In this document: piece after piece, positions 41,715-53,653 of the stretch
Layout of the letters: the number at the start of each line of letters is the position of its first letter
Numbering within the stretch: the first letter of the stretch is position 1
Origin: Diphasiastrum complanatum
Taxonomy: Eukaryota; Streptophyta; Lycopodiopsida; Lycopodiales; Lycopodiaceae
Length of the DNA stretch: 64,000 nucleotides
Direction of reading: 5' to 3'
Assembly (NCBI GenBank): GCA_029204225.1
Contig: CM055092.1
Location: forward strand, 63,909,425 to 63,973,424
Translations under genes and position numbers: made by a program
The notes under the pieces: generated by a model
The model's database searches: none
The model's input: the letters and a program-made list of their open reading frames with translations, nothing else
What the model was told of the DNA's origin: nothing

Positions 41715-43118
41715 GTTTTGGCATAGTTTTAATCGTACTACTTTGATCCAACTTTAGAATGATCTTCATCCTAAGTATAGACTTTCTTTCTAAGGTTCTA
41801 AAATATCTTTCATAATTAATATAGAGAATAGTGTCCAAATTGGATGCTTCACTATTTGTTACATCAATTTTACACGTCAAAATATAACTAGGACATGAAG
41901 AACCAAATAGAATGTAAATGAAATGATTCCTCCATGTTTCAAACTTTGAACTCTCTGGAAAATTACAGCAACCAAACAATAAATGTGAGTGATGGCCATT
42001 TGCTTGCTTGTCTCCTCCAACTTTGTCCTTTCTTGATATGTCTCCACCATAAAACTCTATGAATGAGCCTCCATCTCCATCTTGCCACAAGAAACCATCA
42101 AACTTTGGAAATTCATGAGAGGTGAGTACATCAATGATGCAAATCCAGCACCACATGACTCCATAAACCAAGTAGGTTGCACTAGTCCATGTTTAAGATC
42201 TTCTTGACACAAGAAAATGACCATGAATTCACCAAAAATTGACAATCTCCAAACATTGGCATCAAGTAGCTTGAGAACTTGATCATGGATGAGTGATGTA
42301 ATGAACCTCCATTAGCTTCATTTCCATTAGCAAAACTAGCCAAGAATGCTACTACAACTCCAACAATAAGATATTGCAAGACAATGTAGCTAGTTTGTCC
42401 ATATCTTAACAATTTGCACACATCCACATGAAATAGCTCCAATATGAGATAGAACAAGTAAAGTAAACTTGAACAACACTTGATTGCTTCTTCTTTGACC
42501 TTACTCAAATCTTCAATAAGCTACAAAAATAGATCCAAAACATCTTTGCCAAATAACCTTCCTTTGATGCTCTTGACTAGTTCCAAATTGTCACATTTCC
42601 TTTTGTGTTGTTGAAGCCCTTTGAGACCCACCTCTTGATCTTCCTCTTGACCATCAAAGTCATTGAACATACTTTGTTTTCTAGATCGATTACTTGCTTT
42701 TCCAGCATGAAAACCATAAGAATCAATATCCACTTGCATAGCATCATCTACACAAGAAAATTCTCCAAAACATGTGAGTAAAACAAAATGTGTCACTTCC
42801 ACATCAAAGATATTAGAGATATGAATATCTTCAAACCTGACCCTCTGGAAATAATCCCTCTCAAACATATGATCTAGATCCAACAAGATCTCATCAATGC
42901 TTGATCTCCAATTTCCACAAAGGTTAGTGAAAACAATGCCATTGGTGGCACCATCATAAATCAAAAGATAGATTCCAAACTTTCCATCCAACATGAAGTA
43001 GAGTAGGCGAAGATGAGTATCACACCTAATAAATCCAGCCCTTTTAAGTCCATAACAAACCTCAATAAGCTCACCAATGAGATCTCCTTTGCCTTGAAAA
43101 AATTGCATCTTGATTTGC
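41715..43118 (-). pseudogene. Unrecognised ORF region of a G-family LTR element
   Basis: On the minus strand the frame from about 43118 (KMQFFQGKGDLIGELIEVCYG) runs to a stop near 42519 and then on in the same frame to about 42182. A frame change near 42175 leads to 41715 (GGSFIEFYGGDISRKDK, HFIYILFGSSCPS). It then reaches the polypurine tract and LTR at 35740-35728 once element A is set aside. So about 1.4 kb stands where copia pol would end, but no gag, integrase or RT motif is visible. The first part contains GKFGIYLLIYDGATNGIVF and an acidic segment DGQEEDQEVG. It could be a captured or element-specific gene of a non-autonomous family. The upstream end is cut by LTR H at 43119. Confidence 0.45.
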
Positions 43119-44131
43119 TGTTGGAGAGAGGGAGAGTAGCGAGAGTTGAGAAAGGTGTCGTAAATAATAATAATAATAATAATAAAATTTAGCTCATAGG
43201 GATAAGACGAACACGAACGAGAAACGAACTCAAACACAAATTGTTTGTGCGCAGCGGAACGAGCTATGCAACTCTCTCCGAAAGCATGACTACGCCTATC
43301 AGAACAACAGAACGTTAATGATGGAAATCACGGTCATTCTTGATTACGTAGCCAAACATTAATGAATGAAACGTCATAAGAATAATTTGTAGCTAGACAA
43401 ATTATGTGTCGCGAATGATTCGGGAAGAGCTAGACAGTGCTCGACAGATAATTAGTCACGAATTATTCACAAAAGACAAGACTAAATGTTAGTTGTCGAT
43501 TACTAGAAGGAGAAACTAGAAAGGTCAGATAGAATGAATAATAAGCATAGCAATATTAACACAAATCTGAATGCAAAACAAAAATTGTATCAAATTAAGT
43601 ATATCAAGTATACATGTCAATAATGCGGTAGAGCACAAGACAGTAGCGAACGAAACCGTGTGCCCTACGAAGCTTATTCAAACTGTAAAAAATAATGAAA
43701 CCTTATTGTTGACAAATTAAAGAATCAATGCATAGAGCATCTACTTTTGTCTATCTTTGATAAGCTTTTCTTCTTCATTCTCTCTCGCTTACTAACTTCT
43801 TGATCCTTTGATCTTTGTTTTTCTCAGTTAATGAATACGCAAATGTTATTCAATATATACATAATGTTACAAGTGTGCAGATGAAGAAAGTACAAGGTGG
43901 ATGTGCTGTCTGTAGGAGATCATGGGTAGCTGCAGTCGTCGTCCAGTTTGTTGGCGTAGCTGCATGAGCGTGAAGAGGGTGTGACGTCAGCCTTTGCTTT
44001 TCGTCTCTTCATCGCCTGTGAGAATTTACATGTGAATATGCAGACTGCGTGACAACGTGAGTAAATATACAGCATGAATGGAGGCAGATTAAAAATGAGA
44101 TTTAGGTGACTAGAGGAAATAAATCCAACAC
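43119..44131 (-). repeat. 3' LTR of element H
   Basis: 1,013 bp; in minus orientation TGTTGGATTTATTTCC to CTCTCCAACA, inverted tips TGTTGGA/TCCAACA. An AAT microsatellite lies at 43161-43185. A GATTAAGAGGGGG tract precedes it on the pol side. It shares two exact 18-19-bp blocks with 2526-2638 in the opposite orientation. Confidence 0.78.
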
Positions 44132-45076
44132 CCCCTCTTAATCTGGATCCATAAATGCCTTGATCTTCAGATGAAGCAATGCACAAAATTTGTTGTGTGC
44201 ATTAACACTGAGTGCTTTTGTGAAAATGTCTACAACCATGTCCTTCTGCAGTACGTTAAGCTTATTTCCTTGTTGAGAACCTTGCTTCTGATGTAGTGAT
44301 ATCTGATTTCAATGTGCTTACTCCTAGAGTGAAATCTAGGGTTGGTCGATAAGGCAATTGCACTCTAATTATCACAAAATAAAATTGTAGAGCTATACTG
44401 ATTCAGATTAACATTTGACAGTAAATTTCTCAACCAAAACGCTTCCTTGATAGATTGAGAAGCAGCCATGTATTCTGCTTTTGTAGAAGAAAGTGCGACA
44501 GAAGTTTGCTTACGACTATTCCATGAGATAGGACCGCCATTGAAGAAGAATGTAAATCCAGATGTGGATTTACGATTGTCTACATCTCCTCCCCAGCTTG
44601 CATCAGAATAACCACTGAGCTGATGAAGATTGTCATTGCTGACATCTCCATAGCAGATGCACTGGTCCATGGTAGCTCGAATATATCTCATGACTCGTAC
44701 GAGAGCCTTCCAATGGGTATTGCCAGGATTAGCCATGTATTGGCTGAGTGAGCTTACAACAAAAGAGATATCAGGTCTTGTACAAACCATTGCGTACATG
44801 AGAGATCCCAGTATCGATCGATAAGGGTATTCTCTCATTTGCTCCAATCCTTGTTCAATGAGAAATGTGTTGATCCTTTGAAACCAAGCTCTGGTAGACT
44901 GTTTTAAGCCGTACAGTGCTTTGTGGAGTTTACAGACATGATTTTTCACACCTTCCAGAATGTATCCTTCAGGCTGGATCATGTAGATATTTTCTTGTAT
45001 CACTCCATTCAGATAGGCTGTTTGTACATCGAGTTGATGCACTTCGAGGTCAGCAGCTACAACATAAGAAAGGAGA
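44132..45076 (-). pseudogene. Copia RT and RNase H of element H, 5' truncated
   Basis: The minus frame (45042-44365) reads HQLDVQTAYLNGVIQENIYM, KALYGLKQSTRAWFQR, then a deletion that removes the YVDD region, GSLMYAMVCTRPDISF, and RNase H GYSDASWGGDVDNRKSTSG with SSTKAEYMAA. After a stop at about 44363 (CAA-like codon to TAA) it continues with NPRFHSRSKHIE to the end near 44160. The 5' end is lost near 45076. This is a different copia lineage from B, C, D and F. Confidence 0.85.
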
Positions 45077-46597
45077 ATTTTGTTGTTGGCATCTCATTTT
45101 GAGCATGCTATCTATCCTTTGTGTCACAACACTCATCTTGGCAAGTACTTATTAGCAAGTAGCTAAGCCACATTTCTAAGCTTTCACCTACATGATATTG
45201 TTGTAGGAAAGAAACATCACTAGGGAGTAGCTAAGCCACATTTATAAGCTTTCATCTACATGATACTGTTGTAATAAAGAAACTTCACATAAAATTATCC
45301 ATTCGTATAAAAGTATAGTGCGTAGAAAACATTAAAATTTTTGTGTTTTTCATACTTGGAGCTACAAATCATAATCATCGCAAGGAGTTAAGGTGACCCT
45401 ATGGTAACAATAACTAAGGGTGATTTCAATTTGGGTTGCTTTACAAGTCCCTTATTCAAAATGTAGCCTTTTGTCACTGGTGACTTGGGCCTCCTCCCCT
45501 TTCAAACTTGGTTTGAGTTGTCACAACTTGGCATATGAGGTGATGATTGCCCTTTGCTGGATAAAAAATATTGTTTGTCATCTTGGGTCGCCAAAGGCAA
45601 CTTAGTGTAAAATGGACCAATCATTTTGTAATGATCTATTTCTACTTACTAGGCAAATATGAAAGAGGGACGAACATCATCTCACTCAAAGGCATGGGAG
45701 GTCATAGAAAAACGGCCACACAATAACACTTGGTGCCACTTTGAAACCTACCACGACATTTGGAGAGAGAGTGGGTCCTTTACTAAAGAGTGAATCCAAA
45801 TGCAATACAATTGTGCCCGACTAGGCTAGCCTTTTACAAATTGAGAAATTGCTGGATCAATTTAACTAAGAAAAAGTATGTGCCAATTGTCCAAAGCAAT
45901 CAAATTTGAAAACACTTTGAGATTCATTGACTTCAAAGGTCAGGTTAACAGCACCTCACCCAACAAGTAAAAGCCAAGGTACACTAATAAATGTGCTGAG
46001 TGCACATGCCACATGCATTCATTCACACTGGTGCTCGTAAAACATCTTCATATACAAACCTTACAAAAGGATACTTCAGATAAAGAATTCAATGAAAAAC
46101 CTACAATCCGTAGACTGATGAAACCATGAAACATCAAATAAAACCTACAGATTTGAACCTGGAACTAGTGCATCTTTTTCAAGTTAAAAGTCATAAAATT
46201 CTAAAAAGAATGAGGTTTCAAATATTGGTCTTTAGGACTTCATCCATTTTTTGGAGAGCACTACTGCAGTTACCCTACAGACTAGTGTACTCTACTCTAT
46301 GCATGCAAACTTCAAAGGAACAGAGAAAGAGAGAGAGGGAGATTTGCATTCAATTTGGCATGTGCCTCTTTAGTGTATCTGCCACGCAGAAGCTGCTCAG
46401 GATTTTCCACTATCTTTCCTTCATCAGAGCACCTTGCAAAGGAAAGCCTCAAGGAAGAAGCCTCTCGAGTGTCGAACTGCTTGAGATTCTGATGTGAGAC
46501 AGCAATCACAGGCCTTTGTAGCTCTTCTAATCTTGCTCAGACTCTGGAGTCTGGATGATGCTTGCAGCTTTGTGAGCATGTTCTAACGTGGGTCCAC
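45077..46597. other. Intergenic region upstream of the PR-1 gene
   Basis: No supported ORF or transposon domain. It contains the short duplication at 45161-45288 and an AG-rich stretch near 46320-46345. The proximal part presumably includes the promoter of the gene at 46776. Confidence 0.5.
45161..45288. repeat. Direct duplication, period 68
   Basis: The unit AGCTAAGCCACATTT(C/A)TAAG followed by CTTTCA(C/T)CTACATGAT occurs at 45161-45220 and 45229-45288 with few mismatches. Confidence 0.75.
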
Positions 46598-46742
46598 GAG
46601 TTTGATCTGATTGATCATTTGGTGTATGGGTTTGATGTGACTGATCGTGGGTTTATGAGTTTGATCTGATTGCTCAGTTGGTGTATGGGTTTGATCTGAC
46701 TGATCGTGAGTTTCTGAGTTTGATCTGATTGCAGATTTGCAG
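46598..46742. repeat. 59-bp minisatellite just upstream of PR-1
   Basis: Units start at 46598, 46657 and 46716 (the third is partial). Each begins GAGTTTGATCTGATTG and contains GTATGGGTTTGAT(C/G)TGACTGATCG, itself an internal half-repeat. It ends about 34 bp before the ATG, so it is in the 5' leader or core promoter. Confidence 0.8.
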
Positions 46743-46775
46743 CTAAGGCCAGCGATCTAGTTGGTCATTGTTGGT

Positions 46776-47270
46776 ATGGCTGCAAGAGGCATCGTCACTA
46801 TCTTCATTCTCAACCTGTGCTTGGTGCCGATTTTTTCACAGACTGATCAGTTGGACTTCTTAGCTGCCCACAACGTTGCAAGAGCAGTTTCTGGTGTCCC
46901 GGCTCTCCAGTGGGACGACACCGTTGCTGCTCACGCCATCGCTTTTGCAAGGCAGCAGCAGGACACTGCAGGATGTGGGATTGCACACTCTCCCAGCAGC
47001 CCGTATGGTGAGAACATCTTTTCTGGACAAGGAAAGAACTACACGGCCTCAGATGCTGTCAACTCTTGGGTTGCAGCCAAGCAGTTCTATGACTACCCCA
47101 CTAATTCCTGCAGCAGGCCTGGGCAGTGTGGGACGTATACACAGGTTGTGTGGAAGGATACAACCAAGCTCGGGTGTGGGGTGGGTTTCTGTCCTGCAGG
47201 CACAACTAGCACCTTCATCATCTGTAACTACAGCCCTGCTGGCAACTTCAATGGCGAGAGACCCTTCTAG
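46776..47270 (+). CDS. PR-1-like CAP-domain secreted protein
   Basis: The intact single-exon gene encodes 164 residues. The start is the first ATG (46776); the hydrophobic segment at about residues 5-20 (IVTIFILNLCLVPIF) is a signal peptide, so the protein should be secreted to the apoplast or vacuole. The CAP domain fills the rest: LDFLAAHNVARAV with the first conserved His, LQWDDTVAAHAIAFA, GENIFSGQG, NSWVAAKQFYDY, YTQVVWKDT, LGCGVGFC and FIICNYSPAGN, with six conserved Cys for three disulfides. Length is typical of plant PR-1. The second conserved His of GHYTQVVW is Thr (GTYTQVVW), which would alter the metal/sterol-site tetrad known in CAP proteins. PR-1 proteins are linked to defence and sterol binding. 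A 59-bp minisatellite lies directly upstream; all neighbours are transposons. Confidence 0.93.
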   Translation: MAARGIVTIFILNLCLVPIFSQTDQLDFLAAHNVARAVSGVPALQWDDTVAAHAIAFARQQQDTAGCGIAHSPSSPYGENIFSGQGKNYTASDAVNSWVAAKQFYDYPTNSCSRPGQCGTYTQVVWKDTTKLGCGVGFCPAGTTSTFIICNYSPAGNFNGERPF

Positions 47271-49034
47271 ACTGTGTCGCGGTAGTTTTAAACACTTCAT
47301 CTTTCAGTTTCACTAGTTGGGAAATGCAGGAGAGGTGAGTGGGAGGGAGGGAGAGCATTTGCAGTATGTGTATTTTTTGTACAATAATGTAGTCGGCGGT
47401 ACTAGATAGAAGGTGGACATCAATTGCTACTTTTCAGTTCATGAAGTGGAAAGGCTGCCACTAATCTTTACTATAAAAAGTTTTATTGGTTTTCTATTAG
47501 CTTAATAGGTGCTGACCAGGAGGGGACACAGACAACAAAGTGTGTTATGCTATTTTGAACATTACTCTACTTAACATATGGAATTTTCTTATCTAGAAAG
47601 CTTTCATGAAATTGCTTTCCACTACCCAATCAGAATTTCCTTTGCTTGCAAATTTTAGATTGAAGTCTCAACGAAACCCACTTGACAAATTACTGATACG
47701 AGGTTTTGATGTTAAAGTCCTCCCAAGAAAATTCAGCAACATTTTTATAAACTCCTTTGCTAACAACTCCAAGCACTCCTTTCGTGATTGAGTTCTTCAG
47801 TTAGCTTTTGTATCTTCAATGTCGTGTTGTTTGAAAAATTAAGGAGATATCAAAAGTTTGTGTGAAATTTCAAGACAGGGAGGGCATTGTTGTTTTGGAG
47901 TCCTGGAGTGCATAGTGTCTACACTTGTTTATGTGCAAACTACTTCAAGAATTGGGAAGTCAAAGTTGAGTGCCATTTTCTTTGTGTGAAGTCCAATTGT
48001 GAACATAAAATGGTATGGTGGTAGGTGCCATTCAATGCCAGCCGATGTTTGGAAATAATGCATACACATTTTACACTATGGCATGCATGCAGGTCTCTTG
48101 CATCCTAAGGCTTATTCCGGGCGCCACGTGGCCCCGGTGCCCATAAAAATGAGAGGCGCGGCGGATTTTAGCGGGCGGGCGCAGCGTCGCGTGTCTTGGG
48201 CACCCCTGCAGCGGCACTGGGCAGCCGCGGGGTGGGCGACAGGCAGCACAGGTGGTGCAGGGGCAGCTCAGGAATGGCCATGGGCAGTCGCAAGAATGGC
48301 GGCGGGCAGGCGAACCGGGCGTCGGGCAGGGCGCAGGTGGTGACGGGCACCGCTAACCGAGGCACAGACATGTAAGAGTAATGGGAAGCTTGGCTATATA
48401 TTCCTTCTCACTAATCCCATAAAAACACTAATCTCATAAAAATGCTTATGAGATGAATTTTGATTGCCCGGACACGTGGGGCCTGGGCAGCCAATTTAAA
48501 AAAAAAAACCGTGGTGAAGGATGGATCGGGGCCAAAGTTCCAAGTGCTCATAAGATTGGAGCCCCCCATTTGGTAGATTGGCTAAAGTATGGCCACATTT
48601 TTTTAAGCTCACATTGCTAAAGTTCTGTAGGCTTGTTGTGGCTCTTACCATCCAACCAATGGCTTAGAATACTCTCTATACACTCACTCTATCTATCTAT
48701 GTTATATATATATATGTCTCAAAAGCTTCAATTACACAGCCATCTCATTTAAGGATTAAACATTATTTTTTGAAAATGTAAGTTTTGAATTCAATGGAGA
48801 GAGAATGTTGATCTTTGTCTCAATAGTTGTGTCTAAGATCAATCTCAAGCCTATGTGGCATATGTGCCATGATTGGATTCGAGGGGAAAAGCTTGCTTAG
48901 TGAATAAAAAAAGCACTCATTTGTACATGTAAGTTCTTTGAGCTTGGACCAAATGAGTATGGTGAATATTCATTGGTCTAAATTCACCTTTTCCAAATGA
49001 ATGTGGTGAAATTCTATCAATAAAAATTCACAAA
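47271..49034. other. Intergenic region downstream of PR-1
   Basis: The 3' untranslated region of PR-1 probably ends near the TACAATAATG at 47380-47390. Beyond that I see no supported gene. It includes a GC-rich island (48110-48370) and a (TA)n stretch near 48700. Confidence 0.45.
48110..48370. repeat. GC-rich island with GGGCA words
   Basis: A marked GC-rich block in AT-rich surroundings, with recurring GGGCAG, GGGCA and GCGGGC words. Its ORFs on both strands look like composition artefacts. It could be a remnant of a GC-rich LTR or simple-sequence expansion. Confidence 0.4.
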
Positions 49035-50371
49035 TGTGAGGGTTCAAAGTTATCATGATGTACAATCCAAAGCATTACGTTTGTCTATTCTAATGAAATA
49101 GTATGAATCTCAAGGTTCATCACATTTGTGAGAGTAAGTTCAAATTATTGTGTTGCATTGTTGTCTCTATGAAATAGCAACATTAACATGAAACGTGATT
49201 GGTTTTTTCAAATGTATCTCACTTGAGGTGAATGCAACATGAGACACACCATGTTTGAGTTTCCATTGCCATCTTACCATTGAAGATTTTCAACTCCTTG
49301 GAAACTTATGAATAAGTTCCAAAATGAAGCTTTTTTTGTTTCCTTACCATGTTATAAATAGGCATAAAGGTATGGGAGAAATTCATCTCTCTCATTCATT
49401 CTTATGAAAGATATTTTTTTGGGTTTCTACATCAATCTCTTGCATCTTGGTGATGATATAGTGAATTTTGTGTGTAGAATGTTGTTTTTCTTAGGTATAT
49501 GAAATCATATGTGTGAGTATTGATATTGTATGTTTGTTATACAGACAAGGATAGTAGCATATGACATCTAAGTGTTTATGACGAGTTTTTATTGAGTTTT
49601 CATCTTTTATGTGTAGTTGATGCTGATTTTTCACATTGGTAAAGAAGCTAGTGTGCTCTTTAAATTGGTTAAAGATCAAAGGGCATAATTAGGCCATATG
49701 GATATGATTTTTTCACATGGTATCAGAGTTTTTTTTTTTTCAGACTATATTTGGAGGAGAGGCCAATTTTAGTGAGTGATTTGGAGGCGCCATCAATTCT
49801 AGAGTGTGCTAGAGTGGTTCCTTGACAATATCAAGCATTTCCAAGTGTAGAAAGGGGATTTTTGTAATCCAGAGCTCAATTTAGGTCAAAACACTTGTAG
49901 TAGGCCGTTTTCCTTTTCTACTTGTTGGATTGTGGTGAGTTTCATTGCATAAGAAAGGGGATACATCATTCTTTAAGATTTTATATCAAATTTTTGGCTT
50001 TTGCATGTAAAATTTGTGTGATTTAATGCATGCATTTTTGTGAAAATCCCAAAGTTAATAGGATCTTTTGATTTTGAAGTTGTTGGACTTTTTAAGAGTG
50101 TGTTTCAATCTTAGGAGAGTGCAAAAGTTCATGATATTGCAGGTTGATTATGTGTTGATCAAGTGTCATCAATTTTATGTGCTGGTGTGCAAGCAAGAGA
50201 TTTTAGAGGTTCCATATCTTTGTGATTTCTTCTTGGATTCAGTTGTTGCCTTTCAAGAGAGTGCTAAGTGCATTGGAAAAAGTTGAAAGAGAAGATCAAA
50301 TCACATGACTACAAATGGAGGCTTCATGTTGTAGAGCAATGATAGGCTTACCTCAAGCAATCATTCAACTT
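49035..50371 (+). mobile_element. Truncated copia element I (G/C family)
   Basis: An LTR probably from 49035 (TGTGAGGGTTC) to 49717 (TTTTTTCACA) with a TATA-like GTTATAAATAGG near 49352 is followed by primer site TGGTATCAGAG (49718-49728), a leader, and a gag ATG at 50305 (TNGGFML, then a TAG). The gag start matches element C for about 22 codons and stops at a junction near 50371. The LTR start is approximate. Confidence 0.7.
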
Positions 50372-51311
50372 GGTGTCTCTGTTTTGGAATCATTATGAAA
50401 ATCACATCTTCAAGCCTACTAGCATCACAATTGAAAAGTGTGCAATATGGAAATAAAAAAGAGACTTTATCTTATGTCCATGTCTTCGAGGACTTAAAAT
50501 AATATGCAATTAATAGTTGTGGGGGAATTTCAATTAGGACTTGTGGAGTAGTGAACGGTGATTGAAGACTATATGCATGCAAAAATATCAATAGTGATTG
50601 TTTATAAGTTTAGTAAAGAATGAGAATTTTGGAAGGAATATTTTTAGGCTCAAAGGGGTTATATATACCTACAAAAACTCGCCCTACTCCACTTTCAAAT
50701 TTTTGTTTTTTTATCATTAAAAACCTCTCATCTCTTGTACTCATTTACCATGATTTGGGGATGAAGTTGTTGAGGATTGATTTTCAGTTCTTTGGTTGGG
50801 TGGTTTGGGTCCATAGTTATCCTTTTGGTGTTTGCAGAAGGATCTTATGGATCTTCATAAGGCGATCTTTATAGTGATACCAAAGCCTAGGCTTGCAGCA
50901 ATCAGAAAGTAGAAACACTTTTCACTTTTTGCAACTTTTTGGTAATCTCTCTTAGCTTTTTTTTCCTAGTGGTGGAATTGACCTCCAAGTAAGTCGTTTC
51001 TCCGTATCTTGAATATTTCTAGCCTAGGGATTAGTGTTATTAACTTTCTTCATAGCATTTCACTTGAAATTTAATGATTTTTCGAATGATATTCACAAAT
51101 TTGGCTTGAACTTTATAAAATGTATTATATGTTATTATTTTAAAGAGAAGTATTGGTTGTTGTTTAATTATTAGACTATATTCTAATGATTGCATGCATG
51201 TATACTCAATGTACACAAATTTGATTATGATTTTGGTAAAATATGCTTATTTTATGAGGTTTTTGGCTAAAATTTGGTACTAAGGGCTGGTAGTTATTAT
51301 AAAAGTGAAAT
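50372..51311. other. No gene recognised
   Basis: AT-rich sequence between the truncated gag of element I and copy 2 of element T. Short ORFs without recognisable domains. Confidence 0.4.
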
Positions 51312-52730
51312 CATTGAGGAGTTCCAAGGCCCAAAAGGGCTGTCTAAGAAATGCCACGTAAGAGAGAAAATCGTCGGATTTTAAAACTCCAACCAAGTTT
51401 TTGGTCTGCCCGCACAACTCCGCTGACTTGACCTCACTAGCAACGTATGTAGTTAACTGGAAGTTGGGTAGTCGCAATGCGTGGGGTCCATACTTCAAGA
51501 TTCTATTTTTTACCATTAAATAACGTAACTTCTCATGTAAATGCGAATCGTATTGCACATCAAAGTTTTCTTTCCATCTACTCAAAGCGTTCACATCAAA
51601 GGAAAACAGTCTTATCGATTTGAAAATCATGGCAAGAAACTTTGAATATTTTGGATCACAATGAGCGCCAACGTGAATCTAAATTTTTGCAATTCTAAAA
51701 ATACGGAGTGTGTTGGATCAAATGGAGCGGCAAGGTTATTTCAAACTTTTGCAATTCAAAAATTTGCAATTTCAAGACAATCTATTGAAAAAACATTTTG
51801 CTTATTTTGTACTGTTTTTGTGTGAAGGACACAATGGTCTATTGGATTATTGTGAAAGATTGAAAAGTTATGGCATTAGTAATTCAATGAAAAAAATCCA
51901 TTGTTTGAAAAATATGTTGAATGGTTTGCTTACTGACTACCGAGAAAAAACTCTTTTTTTGCAAACAAAAGAAGAGAATGAAATCTTGAAGATAGATAAT
52001 TCTCGTTTACAAGATATTATATTAAACCTTAACCAAGAAACTGACAATATGAAACTAATTGTACAAACATTGCGTACCTCATATTGTCAAATAAATGTAG
52101 AAGTAAACACATTACGGAAGAAAATACTGAACAATAAGCGAAAAAGAGTTATTTTAAAAAGTATTGACGAGCTTTCAACAAGTGGGGGCAACGAAAAAAA
52201 AAGAATACATGCTTTCAAGTAAGATTATATTTTAAACTATTCGTGTGTTTTGTTTCATCTAGCACTCAATGGTTGTGAATTGTTTTTTTTCTAAATCTTA
52301 TTTTTATTTTGTAGCTTAGCTTTAGTCACCAATGAAAATCTGAAAGACAAGGACATGATTGGAAAGTCTTTGAGTGTAGTACTTACAGCCAAGTCAATGA
52401 CGAGTCTATTTGGAAATCAACAATATTCTCCCAAGGTGCGGCAAGATCATTGACCGAAAATTGATACAAGGAGCATGTGATTATTTTGGTATTAGCAGGG
52501 ATGCATATGACACAATGTTTAAAATTATCAAAGAGGCATTTGGACAAGTACATATAAAAAAATTTCCTATTCCCCGGCCCTTTCAAATCAAATTAGAGAG
52601 GGATGTCTTAAACAGGGGTTTGCAAAACATCATTGGTATTCCTTCCCATATAAATAAATTTATAACTCAAAACATGGCACTTTGTCATATGCTTCTACCA
52701 ACAATATGTTTGTAGATCTGAATCATTTAA
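51312..52730 (+). mobile_element. Truncated second copy of element T
   Basis: Starts with the inverted end CATTGAGGAGTTCC, matching the right end of T copy 1, and follows copy 1 in reverse complement (16419 down to about 14690). It has an internal deletion of about 330 bp near 51812 and another of about 40 bp near 52430, each relative to copy 1, and in turn keeps about 100 bp near 52150-52240 that copy 1 lost. It ends near 52730, where a gypsy fragment begins. The histone-like part of the element is not present here. Confidence 0.85.
51710..52730 (+). pseudogene. Transposase-like gene 5' part, T copy 2
   Basis: An open frame 51710-52222 covers the coiled-coil region (ERLKSYGISNSMKKIHCLKN, NLNQETDNMKLIVQTLR) without the frameshift of copy 1 and ends HAFK at a consensus splice donor. 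A 96-bp intron (GTAAGATT at 52219, TTTTGTAG ending 52314) leads to LALVTNENLKDKDMIGKSL. The frame continues with a small deletion near 52430 and IIKEAFGQVHIKKFPI, and is cut at 52730. It confirms the gene model of the minus-strand gene in copy 1, including strand and intron. Confidence 0.7.
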
Positions 52731-53653
52731 TTAGTCGATCTTGCTGGTTTACCCATTCTCTGACATGGATCACAGTTTATAATAAACTTATGCACATCTC
52801 TGGACATAGTAGGCCAACAATATTTGAAATTCATGAATTTTCAAACTGTGTTCTTCAATGCATAGTGTCCTCCAACTTCTTCTTCATGAAAAGATTTCAA
52901 CACTATTTGAATTTCTGCTGGTTCTAGACACCTTCGAAGTTCATCATCACTTCCCAATTTGTAAAGCACACCGGATATAATTGTGTATGGTGCTACTTTA
53001 TATTGAAAGACATTCTTCTCTTCTCGTGTCATTCCTTCCAGATATAACAATGTTTGCAAATACTGAATGATATCTTTATACATAGAATTTTTTATATTTA
53101 TTAGCATTAATTCTTCGCCAAGTAGATTATTCGATATTGGATCTTGGGTTTTAGTTGTTTCTAATCTCAACAAATAATCTGCATTTGCGTGGTGTTTGTC
53201 GGGTCGAATTTCCACTGTATAATCGAATTTTGATAGCAGAAGAATCCACCTTGCTATTCGACATGATAAATCCGGTTTATTGACCAGATATTTTATTGCA
53301 TAATGGTCTATATGAAATGTAAATGCATAAGTTAATAAATAATGTTGAAACTTTTTTACTGAATATATCATTCCCAAAGTCTCTCTCTCAGTAGTAGAGT
53401 GATTCTTTTCTGATGCAAATAATTGCCTACCTGCATAATATATAGGATAATCTTTCTTTTCATCAGTTTTTTGGCTTAGAATGCTTCCAATAGCAAAGGA
53501 AGAAGTGTCCACATAAACATGGAATATCCTAGTCCAATTGGGGGGTCTTAATATCAGAGTAGTCTTCAACTTAGATTTCAGTCCTTCAAAAGACTTTTGA
53601 CGGTCTGGACTCCATTCATATGTAACATCTTTTTTTAGTAACTTGTTCAAAGG
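52731..53653 (-). pseudogene. Ty3/gypsy RT-RNase H-integrase relic
   Basis: The minus frame 53659-52841 reads the RT thumb (MTPLNKLLKK), RNase H (FHVYVDTSSFAIGSILSQ, ERETLGMIYSVKKFQHYL, TFHIDHYAIKYL), the linker (VEIRPDKHHANADYLLR) and the integrase start (FHEEEVGGHYALKNT). After one stop it goes on with the zinc-binding Cys pair (INCDPCQRMGKPA) to 52731. Both ends are cut, by T copy 2 on one side and LTR B1 on the other. Confidence 0.88.

Noticed and set aside
48083-48371. ORFs on both strands in the GC-rich block
   Set aside because: Gly/Ala/Arg-rich translations in several frames indicate a composition effect.
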